NCBI RefSeq assembly: GCF_026213295.1
Contig: NC_079420.1
Span: forward strand, 16,641,765 to 16,705,764
Length of the DNA: 64,000 bases
Source: Gadus chalcogrammus
Lineage: Eukaryota; Chordata; Actinopteri; Gadiformes; Gadidae
Direction of reading: 5' to 3'
In this document: positions 41,851 through 52,800 of the stretch, piece by piece
Numbering within the stretch: position 1 is the stretch's first letter
How the letters are laid out: each line of letters starts with the position of its first letter
Made by a program: the position numbers and the translations under genes
The notes under the pieces: model-generated
Database searches by the model: none
Seen by the model: only the letters and a program-made list of their open reading frames with translations
Told to the model about the DNA's origin: nothing

Positions 41851-42050
41851 AAACACACCAGGCGACTGTCGTGCTGATTACCAAGGTCTGCAGCTAGACA
41901 CTTCTCGATTATTCTGCGAAATGGACACTCATAAAGTTGGGCCGAGTGCTGTACTTCCTTTGAACAAGAAATACTTATTAACTTTTTTGAATTCCGAAAA
42001 TGTATTCAGCCACACGGTTGTGCAGGCCTATTATTAATCAAAAATGTTAG

Positions 42051-42141
42051 ATTCGGGTCTCCCATATTAGCGCTGCCACGATTTATAGGGTCCGATCAAA
42101 ATCCTATAAATCGTGCCAGCGCTAATATGGAAGACCCGAAT
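42051..42141. repeat. Near-perfect 39-bp inverted repeat (hairpin)
   Basis: Arms 42051-42089 and 42103-42141 begin ATTCGGGTCT and AGGATTTTGA-side respectively and match at 37 of 39 positions around a 13-base loop. It lies about 325 bases upstream of metallothionein A, between the two gene copies. It could be a very short palindromic transposon (MITE) or a regulatory hairpin; no coding potential. Confidence 0.88.
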
Positions 42142-42697
42142 ATAACATAGAAGACCCCCAATACAATTCATTAAAGTTATTGGACCATCGATTTAAGTGT
42201 TCTTCAAGTCGTCCATCCTTATGGAAAACGCATTATCCGAAATGAATGTAGCTTATGAGTAAATTCATCCCTGGTCTAAACTGTTAAATATTTTTTTAAT
42301 GTTTCTCAGCAATTATGTACCCTAATAACGAGTCTCTTGTTGCTTGATAGCTATTATGTTTGTATTCTACTACTTTAACATAAGTAAAACATTTGTAAAC
42401 ATGCTGTAAGATTAAGCTTACACAACGCCAAAATATAACAATAAGAATAATAAGTAAAAGTTAGATCAAACTAATAGTGCATTTCAGCTTTCTTCAGAAC
42501 GTTCCGTTCAGGATTTTTTAATTTTATTTTTTAAGACTCTGGGTGCCAGGGGTAACCTCTGACCAGGGGGGGTGCATGCCCCCCCCTGGCCCCCATGTGG
42601 CTACACCCCTGCATCCTACTCATGTCCATCATTTTATTACACGGTGAAAATGATAAATGCCTGTTCACTTTATGTAAACATTCAATGAAAAATAAAA

Positions 42698-43030
42698 ATT
42701 CAATTTCTAGTCTTTTTTACACGTAGTAAGTTTCAATAACTCCATACCATTACATATCGACATTCAAGGAGCAAAGATGAGACGTCGCTGTGTGGTGAGA
42801 ACTGATAGAAAATCGTAAACAACAATCGCCGGTGGGGAGAAGCCATTTTTCCATTGACTGGAAGCCTGCTTTATTTATTGTAGGTTACAAAAAATAAAGA
42901 AAATGGCGGCATTGTTGTTGTTATCGATTTTCTATCAGTTCTCACCACACAACGTCTCATCTTTGCTGCTTGAATGTCGGTATGGAGTTATTGAAACTTA
43001 CTTCGTGTAAAAAAGACTAGAAATTGAATG
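42698..43030. mobile_element. Fold-back (long inverted repeat) element, MITE-like
   Basis: Left arm 42698-42848 and right arm 42898-43030 are inverted copies of each other with high identity (TTCAATTTCTAGTC at one outer end, GACTAGAAATTGAA at the other), enclosing a spacer of about 50 bases. Such structure is typical of non-autonomous fold-back DNA transposons. The right side continues into TTGCACTGGGTGCCTTT, and a related CTGGGTGCC occurs left of the element near 42540, so the true ends may be wider. No reading frame. Confidence 0.78.
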
Positions 43031-43509
43031 TTTATTTTTAAGCCTCGAAAGTTGCACTGGGTGCCTTTAACAAGTCTTTGTAACATCACGAGAAAATGCT
43101 CATTGAGAAACTCAGCCCAGTGACAAACCGAAATAGTGTAACCAATAGAAGGTATAAAGCTATCTGGTTAGACATTAATTAAGAATTGTACGCTAAATTA
43201 AGTTTAAATTGTCTAAATGGAAACGCTTGACGGTCATAAAAAAACCGCTACGTTTTTTTATTTTAAAAGTCTTTAAAGAAAACATGTGCACTAAGCTGGC
43301 CTCACATATTATTTGGCCTTACTGGTTCGTGTAGCCTATAGGGAGAACATGCATAGATAACCCAAATGACTTAAAGCAAGCATGTAGAGTAAACGCATTT
43401 TATTTTTTAACATCGATACGTACAAACAAACACACACAATTTCAACAAATAGTTAACATTGGTCCCTTTTTCCAAGGCTACATAAAGTAGAGTTTGACAG
43501 CTCCGGTCC

Positions 43510-44021
43510 TCACTGGCAACAATTAGTGTCGCAGGTCTTGTCTTTGCACACGCACCCGGAGGCGCACTTGCTGCAGCCTGAAGGACAGCACTCGCAGCAA
43601 CCTGCCGGAAAAGGAAAGATCAGTTAAATAGATCAGGATAACGGACCACAAGGTTATGCAATTAAATGGCCTCAAGACCCGTCTATAATACACATTATTT
43701 CAACATCAAGTCAGTTATATTTAACGGAAGGGCTGAAGGCATGGTTAAAGATACCCCAACATGATTAAAATATTGAATGACATATTTTGCACCGAAGGCG
43801 ATTCATCTTACTTTTCTTGCATTTTGTGCAGGAGCAGTTTGCGCAGGTGCATGATGTGCCGCAGTTGCAGGTTCCAGCTACAGAAACACAAATACGATAC
43901 GCCGTAATAAAATACCCTGCTCCGAGTCTGATTGGAATAACGGCAATTGCGTCGATCACATAACACGATGAATACGAAACAATCAGTGTAACTCACTCTT
44001 GGCGCAGTCGCAGGGATCCAT
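43510..44021 (-). CDS. Metallothionein, copy B (3 exons)
   Basis: Same structure as copy A. Exons 44021-43997, 43877-43812 and 43601-43510 give 60 residues with 20 cysteines: MDPCDCAK, then [14 protein letters not shown] and TKCKK, then [18 protein letters not shown] and KTCDTNCCQ. It keeps the usual alpha-domain Lys-Thr-Cys that copy A has changed to Gly-Cys-Gly. Exons are the same lengths as in copy A (25, 66, 92 bases). A minus-strand AATAAA is at 43398-43403. It should be metal-inducible, given TGCACCC and TGCGCAC elements upstream. Confidence 0.97.
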
Positions 44022-44112
44022 TTTTTTCAGGTGGTGGTCAGTTCTTCTCTGTGTTGAGCGAATGTGTTCTTGTCTCGTCGGATTGTATATTGCATGTGGC
44101 TGGAGTGTCACC

Positions 44113-44182
44113 TTTATAGTGTCCTGATAGAAACAAACCCGGGTGCAAAACGCACGGCCCTCGTGCTGTTGATTTTGCGCAC
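44113..44182 (-). promoter_or_regulatory. Metallothionein B promoter: TATA box and two metal response elements
   Basis: TATAAA on the minus strand at 44118-44113, about 95 bases before the ATG. Metal response element cores are TGCACCC (minus, 44147-44141) and TGCGCAC (plus, 44176-44182). Both fit TGCRCNC. The first sits in a block, AAACAAAnCCGGGTGCAAAA, that is also found upstream of copy A. Confidence 0.7.
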
Positions 44183-44845
44183 GGGTTTTTCGAAAGAAAA
44201 GCACATTCCTCAAGTTGGGCGGTGTGCTATTTTCAAATTACGTAAGTCTAACCGAATTTTCTCGAAGAAAATAGTAGGATAAAACAACCTTAACCCTAAT
44301 ACACCTGAATATGTTCAGGCACGTGCTGTGCCCTGATGATGTGATGTCAAAATAATATTATGTTCGATTGGATTATTTAACAGATTTAAGATCCTGCGTC
44401 CATCTAAAGAGGAAAATTGTAAACATGCAAGGAAATCTGAGAGATCAAGGCAGGCTCTATATAACGCTGTGATAATATTGTTCATCCCAGAATACATTTT
44501 AGAACACCGGACTTGTCCTTGTTCAGTCGTGTGTTTAAAAAGGGTCATTCATAATTTAATTGCCCGTGACTCAAATTTTGATTAGTGCACACGGCACATA
44601 ACATCTTGGATGCAGTAAACAACTTTTTTTTTCCAATGCTGCATTGTCATTCTTCCGGAACGATCGTGTGACTGGACCGCCGCGCCACACGCCCCCCTCA
44701 GCTCTGCACTCGGCGTCCGGTGCCTAGGAAACAACCGCCTGACGTCATTGTTTTGCACTCGTATTTTTTTTGGTTTCTTTGTTTTGGATTGTTAAAACTT
44801 CGTGTGCATTCTCGGAAATCGTATTTTTAAATGATTTCCGAGAAC

Positions 44846-44928
<83 letters not shown>

Positions 44929-45786
44929 CCTATCTATCTATCTAGCTATCTATTATATTTATATCGAAATGGTAAGATAATGATGTTATTGAACCTTTAA
45001 GAAGAAGACTTTAAGTAACGTTATCACAAAAAAAGTTTGGTTCAGTAAACCAAATATTGTATCAAGTTGACCAACATACAGTGATTATAGTTAGCAGAAC
45101 CAAGTATATGAGGGGCCTACTTTTTTAAATACAATCTGTAATTATTGACAGGAGGCCTTTGTTAGTTAATGAATGATAGTTTCCTGTAACCCAGAAAAAG
45201 ATTAGTGCTTTTGATAGTCAACAGGCATCATCCGCATCATATTATATGGGACAATACCTGCTGATGCTGTTGCTGTTGACATAGATTTATTTTTTAAATG
45301 AGGGCATTTTTTCTGGTAGAACAATTACTGTGTTCAGATTTTTTTATTTGCCACTCTCTTATTTTCTTAATATATTAAATTTTATTTTTAATGCACGATA
45401 TATGGACTAGCATTTATTTTGGCATCGTTTACAGTGTTACATTTTTGTCATACGTTCTTATTTTTGCTGAAAACGTGCTTTAACCTGATCTTAATGAACC
45501 ATTTTCAGTGGGAAAAGTCTGTTTTTTTCCTACATAAATGTCAGTTGCTGTATGTGGTTGTTCAATAAAGTTGGTATGAAATTAAATGGCGGCCATCTTT
45601 GTATGCCGTACCCTACCATCCAGCACCCAAACGTTACCCATCATACAAGCATGCTGTGACTGCAGTTACATTTTAGATGCCTGTTTTCACCATACAATGT
45701 CCACGTGTTGGTAGTTACTTCATATAACTTCAGATACTTAACTGATTTATATACGCGGACTCTCGGATTGGGTTTTGGGCACGGAA
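44183..45786. other. Intergenic region between metallothionein B and setd6
   Basis: A GC-richer stretch at about 44680-44760 holds a perfect cAMP response element TGACGTCA (44740-44747) and several TGCRCNC words. A tetranucleotide repeat follows at 44847-44954. The rest is AT-rich and contains the setd6 promoter near 45700-45786. No coding frame is supported. Confidence 0.55.
44847..44954. repeat. CTAT tetranucleotide microsatellite
   Basis: About 27 tandem CTAT units with two or three substitutions near the right end. The open frame over it is a repeat artefact. Confidence 0.95.
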
Positions 45787-48700
45787 ATGGCAACAAACAG
45801 TAAACGATTCAAGGTTAGAAAATCGACCCATTGGTGAAATGTGTTATAAGCTACAGCCACAGTTACACAGCTGCAGTCCGTTGTGAAATAAATCATAGTT
45901 ATTACGCTTCATGCTATTTGTTTATCTATTTACTAAGTGCATGCGGATTTCAGATGGTACTATCTGCCCGGCATTTGAAAGTTGTTGGTTTTAGATATGA
46001 ACTTTTTGAATTACGAAGCAATCTTGATATTCCAAAAGACTGATGCTCGCTATTGTGCCTTTCTTCCTTTATATTGATATTAACATGACTGGAGAAAGGA
46101 ACATAGTTCTGATGTTTTGTCGGCGTCAATGGAACTGTAACTTGAAACACAAACCCCCATCTGTGCCCATGATAGCTAGATGATGGATCAGATGATGCCT
46201 CGTCTTTGCAAAACTTCCTACAGTGGTGCGACAGAGTGGGCCTTAAACTCAACCACAACAAGGTATATATTATTCTAAAGTGCAGTGTTATTCCTTCTGT
46301 TTACCTGTTAGGTCCACCTAGATTATAGTTGACAAATTTCATTGACAGAAAAGTAAAACAATTTGTCAATATAGCTGTGACCTTACAGAATGTGTAACTT
46401 CAAATTAATCCTTCTCCCATTAGGTGTATGTGAGTAGAAAGGGAACACAAGCAGACTACGGCATGCTGGCTAAGGAGGATATAGAGGAAGGGGAAGTTCT
46501 GTTTATAATTCCAAGGTCGGTTCTGCTACATCATGGAACATCCAAGGTCTCTGCAGTACTCGAACAAGGTGCGATCTTTTGTTGTGAAGCACTGTCAGAC
46601 AAAAAAAATATTAAAATACTAGCATGGTGGGCTGTTCAGCTCATATCATCTCATGTCTTATCTGGTACATTGGATTTCCGTACACATTTTTTACAGAAGG
46701 GAAAGCGAATGAATAATCAGATCTAATCAGGCCTCCACATTAGCAACTTCAACACACCAACACATCACACCCCCACTCACTGTCACATCTTCATCTTCCT
46801 ACAGGCAAGGAGCTGCTGGAGAGCTCGTCGGGATGGGTGCCACTACTTATGGCTCTGCTGTACGAGTACACCAGCCCAGAGTCGCCCTGGGCTCCCTACT
46901 TGTCACTCTGGACCGACTTCAGCCGCCTGGACCAGCCCTTGTTCTGGTCAGAAACAAAACATATATATCGGTTTAGTTTAGTAGCATCGACTATAAGTCA
47001 GTAGTAAAATAGAATAATATAATCTCAGTGTTTCTTTTCTTTATCCATTTGAGACGTGATGTTCATTCAAGAGTTGTCATTGTGTTAAACCGCTGTTGGC
47101 GGGGATTGGTGGGGTCCGTGAAGGTCCAAAGAGGAGCGGGGAACCCTCCTCAGGGGCACGGGCATCCCGGAAGCTGTGGAGCGGGACCTGGCCAACATCC
47201 AGAAGGAGTACAGCACTGTGGTCCTCCCCTTCATCGCCCAACACACCGACCTGTGGAACCCCAGCATACACACGCTGCAGCTATACACACGCCTGGTAGC
47301 CTTCATCATGGCCTACAGGTAATTAGGCTCATGCACTCACTCACATACTGAATAGTATGTGAGTATTATATTCTTTTTTATATTATTAGTAATTGTATTA
47401 TTTTGCTGGGTAGTTTCCAAGAGCCACTGGAGGAAGAAGAAGATAAAGAAGAGTCGGATGACGATGAGGAAGAGGAGGAAAAGGCCTCCAACCTACCAAT
47501 GATGGTCCCCATGGCCGACATGCTCAACCACGTGTCCAATCACAATGCCCATCTTGAGTACACGCCGGTGAGGAGACGCCCACCGCACCTTAGATCTACA
47601 CATCAAGAATCAACCGCCATGTCACCACGTGATGTCTGCAGGCTTGGCTACATTTGGCGTTTCTATTCAACTTTTAAAATCAGATTTCCCTGCAGTTGCG
47701 TCTACACACCTGACACATTTCCCTTCATTTCAACCCATTCTAAATCAGTTTTCTTGCCCTTTCTTTAAGGAGTTTTTGAAGATGATTTGTGTGCGTCCCA
47801 TTCGCAAAGGTCAGGAAGTTTTCAACACCTACGGCCAGATGGCCAACTGGCAGCTTCTACACATGTACGGCTTCACTGAGCCATACCCTAGTAACTGCAA
47901 TGAAACTGCTGACATCCCTATGGCCAACCTCTACAAAGTTGCAGCGCAAGGTGACCAAATATATTGTTAATCTATGACCTATATCCATAAATCAATCATG
48001 TATCTGTGATTGTAATTGAATCACAAGTTAAGCAAATAGTGACTGAACTGTTCCAAAGTCTAAAGCCTCCCCCAGCAGGCTTTAGAACAGTTCACTATCT
48101 GCTTACCTTTATATGTAAATAAGGCCAGAAGCCTTAGAATAGTGTACAGTGGAGGGTTGGTCTCAGGGTTTTTCAGAGATGCTTAGAGATGGAAGGAGGA
48201 AAATTTAACAGGTAGCGGCCTATTTTCACTTTCAGGTGTTCAGTCTGACCTCGACAGACAGCTGGTAGAGGAGAAGAGAGCATTGATTCTGAAGATGGGT
48301 GAGAAAGTGGCTTTCATCTTTGGCAAGCAGGGCTGTCTCACAGACATGGAGCTCCACACCACACTTAAGGTAAAAACATTGGTTGATTTTTCTCAAAGCG
48401 ATTGTGACCTCATGTCTGTTTAATGAGGATAAACATACTTGGACCCTGATGAACTGGTTTTATTCGGCAGGTTCTTTGCATGTCAAGGGAGGAGTTCCAA
48501 GAGTTTAGAGAGAACGAGGGATGGGAGGAGGATGAAGAGGCAGACGACGAGAAGGTTTCATTGGCTTTCTCCAACGAGGGGCTGCCTGGCCTTCCGGCTC
48601 CATGGAAGTGGTTGATCCACGCCGCAGCCCGTTTGACTTTGGACAGCTATGGATCAGCTGAGGGAGGGTGCTTAGACAGGGACCGTGTTTTAATTGAGGA

Positions 48701-48806
48701 CAAGGTGCAGCTTCAAGGACTCAACCCCAGGCAGCTGAGGGCACTTCAGGTGCGACACGGTCAGAAGGGCATTTTGGACAGAGTGCTGGCACTGACCCAG
48801 TCATGA
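45787..48806 (+). CDS. setd6: SETD6, protein-lysine N-methyltransferase (complete, 9 exons)
   Basis: SETD6 monomethylates lysines of nuclear proteins, including RelA Lys310 and H2A.Z. Exons: 45787-45813, 46176-46262, 46424-46568, 46805-46946, 47124-47318, 47414-47567, 47770-47950, 48236-48369, 48471-48806. They join in phase to 466 residues (human 473). Exon 2 has [12 protein letters not shown]. Exons 3-7 hold the split SET domain: [36 protein letters not shown], and [18 protein letters not shown] with the catalytic tyrosine. Exons 8-9 form the Rubisco-LSMT-like substrate-binding helices, ending in [20 protein letters not shown]. Exon 6 carries an acidic insert ([18 protein letters not shown]). 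The acceptor of exon 5 has a poor pyrimidine tract, but it is the only site that keeps frame and homology. setd6 is tail-to-tail with cnot1, as in human. Confidence 0.97.
48028..48105. repeat. Imperfect inverted repeat in setd6 intron 7
   Basis: The left arm TTAAGCAAATAGTG...CTAAAGCCT and the right arm AGGCTTTAGAACAGTTCACT...GCTTA pair around a loop of about 8 bases, with a bulge of roughly ten bases in the left arm. It may be a decayed palindromic transposon or a chance hairpin. Confidence 0.6.
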
Positions 48807-49810
48807 TGCACATCTCACAATTGAACATTAATGCAATAGTACTTTCAAGGTATTCCTGTGAGGGCACTCGAGATTCTGTATTTTTTGTTTGCGTTTTATT
48901 AAATGATTCAAAGTATGAACCTGTGACTAAAGTCGATATATAAATCTAATATTAGCTTCATTGTATCAGCACCATTGGGATTTGTAATAACAGAAAGATT
49001 CACTTTTTTTAATGCTTTATTTCCTGTATGTATGCATACTGCAGTTAAGTAGCAAGAACTAAAGGCAACTATAAAGAACTACAAAAACACACGGACCAAT
49101 ACATTTACAAAACATTCAAAATCCTTACAAAATGGCCTGTATTGGTCCTTGTTCTTTAATGAGGATCTTTGTACAAATGTTCAAGATGCAGTTTTGCCAT
49201 CCTACCATTACTGACAATTGTACAAGTGCCAGGGAGAAGATATTATAGGTACAGATAGACATGACAACACTAATTGTCACTCCTCCCAACACACAGAATG
49301 GACCCCCATCTCAGTCAGGATGACAATCCAATGAATTCAACCTCTTGCCGCACATCCAAAAAGGCTCAAAAAAGCAAAACAAAGAGCAGATAGCCGTTTT
49401 ATTGCATCCTCTACTTTCCATATTGACTGAAAAAGAAAAAGTCAAAGCAGAAAAAAAAAAAAACTTGTGGGAGGGAGGCAAACCAGGGGTACGTGTCTTT
49501 ACATGTATTGTTACATTTGATATGGACACTTTAATTTATCCACCTAGTCATTCAATCCCCTTCCCCAGCCCAGATATTTACAAAGGATCAAAAAAAAATA
49601 TATTTAACAGCATGTCCAAATCTCTCTTCTGAACATCAGAGAGACAAATGACAACTCAAACTCTTCAGATTCGTATGCAGTAGTCCTATCCATTGTTTGA
49701 GCGAGTATCATTGCCAGTTTGTCCAGTGCCAACAGTAAAGGAGGTGGTGTGTGGATGTGTGTTAGGACCCCAACGTCTTTCCCATAGACAACAGGTTTGG
49801 CTGGGATAGA
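48807..49810. other. Shared 3' flank of setd6 and cnot1
   Basis: The two genes converge here with about 1.0 kb between stop codons. ATTAAA for setd6 is at about 48898-48903 (plus). A minus-strand AATAAA, for cnot1, is at about 49398-49403. The 3' untranslated regions may nearly meet or overlap. The 95-codon frame at 49345-49632 is not recognised. Confidence 0.55.
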
Positions 49811-52800
49811 CTAGCTGGCACCAGTGCCCTCCATCACCTGTTGGGCCTGCTTCTGTCCCATACAGCACTGAGCTACGGACTGGAACAGCCTACAACAAGG
49901 AGGAATGAACGGTTAACATCTATAAGTACTAACCCAATTGGTGTCTTTAGGAAGGAGCAATAAATGGAAGCTTAGCCATTAAAAGTTCCATCAAATAAAA
50001 ACTAATTTGTCATCACAAGAAAAGGTGGTTACTGAATTGGGTGAAAGGGTCTGGTTACCTACGGTAAATCCAAGCATCTTAACTCATTGCAAACTTACTT
50101 TTCAATCTCAGGTGCACAGTGCACAAAGTCATGGCTCCAGAACTTGAAGGCAGGATTTTTGATGAGCTCAATAAAGGTGATGAGAAGCCCCCATGGATGT
50201 GGTCTGTTCACGATCAGCCTTTCCAGCAGAACCCTACGTAAAAGAGAACACAGCCGGAATCAGACCTAATTAAGCTTAATGGAAGTGAAGCGGTCTGGAG
50301 TCCCTGCCAGCTGATACTACAGATATACATGTGAGCCGGAGACCTGAAGCCGTACCTGGTGATCTGCTCCTGGATGGCCTCGGTGTTGGCCTCAGCAAAC
50401 AGGTAGAGCATGGTGCAGCTGAAGTAATGGGTGTGGCTGTTCGGGTAACGGAGCTGATTGGCTATCGCGTTTAGGAACAGGTAACGCCCTGCAGAAAACA
50501 TGTGAAGAAGGAGTCAATCTGCAAGCCTGATCAAAAATTGTTGATGTACAAAGTATATCATTCCTTAACACTTCAATGAATCAGAGTTCATTAATAACAA
50601 AGTGACCGCTAAAGGCACATGCACATCATATGTTCTTACCCTCCGTGTCCAGATCCACAGCCAGGTTTTGGAAGATGTCCATGTGTGCAGAGTGGGTGAT
50701 TGTGCTCATGGATGGGGTGCTTCCCTTGTTGTGGATGTGAGCGATGGCCTGCGTCCCCACATACAGCACTAGGGCATTGATCAGCTGGATGTTGTAGCGA
50801 TTACCGGGCTCGTTGGAAACCTGGAATGAACCGCAGGTTAAGAGAGGGTCTTTAATGACCCCACGCCATCAATTCAACACAAGATATAGAGGAGAAGCAG
50901 AAACTATTTCATTCTCTTCAGTTGTCTCATATCTTAGTGGGCTCTTGGTCCTACCTGCAAGTTGCTGCGCAGCTCTGAGAGGAAGGTTACTGGTGAGCGC
51001 GTCTTCAGGTAGGAGTCCAGGTCCTTCTTGAACTGGGAGGGCATGACCCCGGTGAAGTTGGTGAGGATACGAGGGGCAATGTTGATCTCGCTCAGCATGT
51101 CCACCTGCAAAAAAAACATAAGACACTCATTTTTACATTAAATTCCTTTTACACAACTTTCTTTGGCCCATCGTAGCAATAGGAAATAATACTACCATCT
51201 AGGGCTGCAGGATATAACGGCTATGTAAGATATATCGATATAATTTCCAAGGGGATACAAGATTTGACAATATCGTTTATATTGATATACGAGTTAAAAT
51301 GGTCAGTTTCCGCCTCAAGCATCCGTGTTTGCCTTGGAGACTGTGAGCGCGACCCCTCCCCCTACCACTCTGCCCTTCCGAACGTGCCGTGTGCAAAGAC
51401 GCCTGAATCCCGCCCCCTCACAAACACAACAAGCATGGAGGATACCGGTAAAGAAAACGAGACGGCGTCGTGAGACGAAATTGTTTCAAAGATGAGAAAC
51501 AACGGCTCGATAATATGGAAATGGTTCAGGTTTAAAAAAAACAGATGAGCAGCAGCTGCAGTTCATCTGTGTAGCAAAACCGTTGGCTAAAAGTGGAAGC
51601 ACGACAAATCTTTTCCACCATTTACAGCAGCGGCACAAAGTGCAGTATGAGGAATGCGTAAAACTCTGTGGCCGCGACAGCTTCTTCTGCCCCCAAACCA
51701 GGGCCTAGGGCGGCAAATGTGTTGGGGGCGCCCTCTGGTGGCGCCCTTAATTAATTAATAAAAATATAGGAAACAAGCAAAATTAAAACAAACATGTTCC
51801 CAAATGGAACGGAGAAGGGAGGGGGCAGGGGATTAAAGTTAGGGCGCACTGAAACCCTCACCGTAGTACGCAGGACAATGCGAAGTAGCCATCTAACTCA
51901 CTATCGAAAATATCGAGATATATATCGTCATTCATATCATATTTTGCCCATATCGTGCAGCCCTACTACTATCAATATAATACATGCAATAGGTAGCTAT
52001 GCCTTTTATACTAAACTAAAGTTTTCTATAATGACCTCAACTTAAGGGCTGATTATGGTCCCACTTTCACACAACGAAAGGGGGTTACGGACCCTTTACG
52101 TCCTTGCGGACCCTCCTTGCGGACCCTCCTTGCGGACCCTCCTTGCGTCCACCGCAAGGGCCTGACATGCACCTCCCAAAAATTGTAACCTTCCGTCGAG
52201 GCGACGCAGCATTGAGGGCTGCAATTGGTCGGCTCACTAAAACCCGACGCAGAACCAAAACAGTTTGAGGACTTTGTCTAAACGTCTGTGTGGTCCTCGC
52301 GCTGTGTGAACGTGGGACCATAATCAGCCCTTTAGCTGATCTATCCACCTGTTGTGAAATCATGTGCTGTGGCAAGGCATCAAAAGGTAAGCCTTGATTC
52401 AGTTTAGTTGGCCACTCACCTTAAGGTTGGGTGTGAAGGGGTCAGGAAGCCTCATGTTACGCGGAAAGGCACTGAGGATGAGATTGCGGAGCTGGATGCA
52501 ATTGGGTGGGATGACGTCACAGAAGCCGTAGTGGTAGTCACACAGGAACTCTGGGAAGTCGTGCAGCAGTACCAGAAGTACGCGCAGTGTGCCCTGATGA
52601 AGTTTATAGAAATAAGACACCGCTCAGATCAAAAGTCCACATTATGAAATTCGTATGCAATGTACAGGTGCAGCAGATTTAGCTTGGTAGGGTTTATGGA
52701 GGTTCATGTTGGTGTACCTTGTAGAGAATTTGCATAGGTTTGTTGAGCTCTACATTCCTCAGGAAGGGGGCCAGGTACTTGAACAGGTCGATCAACAGCT

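Noticed and set aside
51264..51473. 69-codon frame as an independent gene
   Set aside because: It lies wholly inside the hAT element and is not conserved with any host protein I know.
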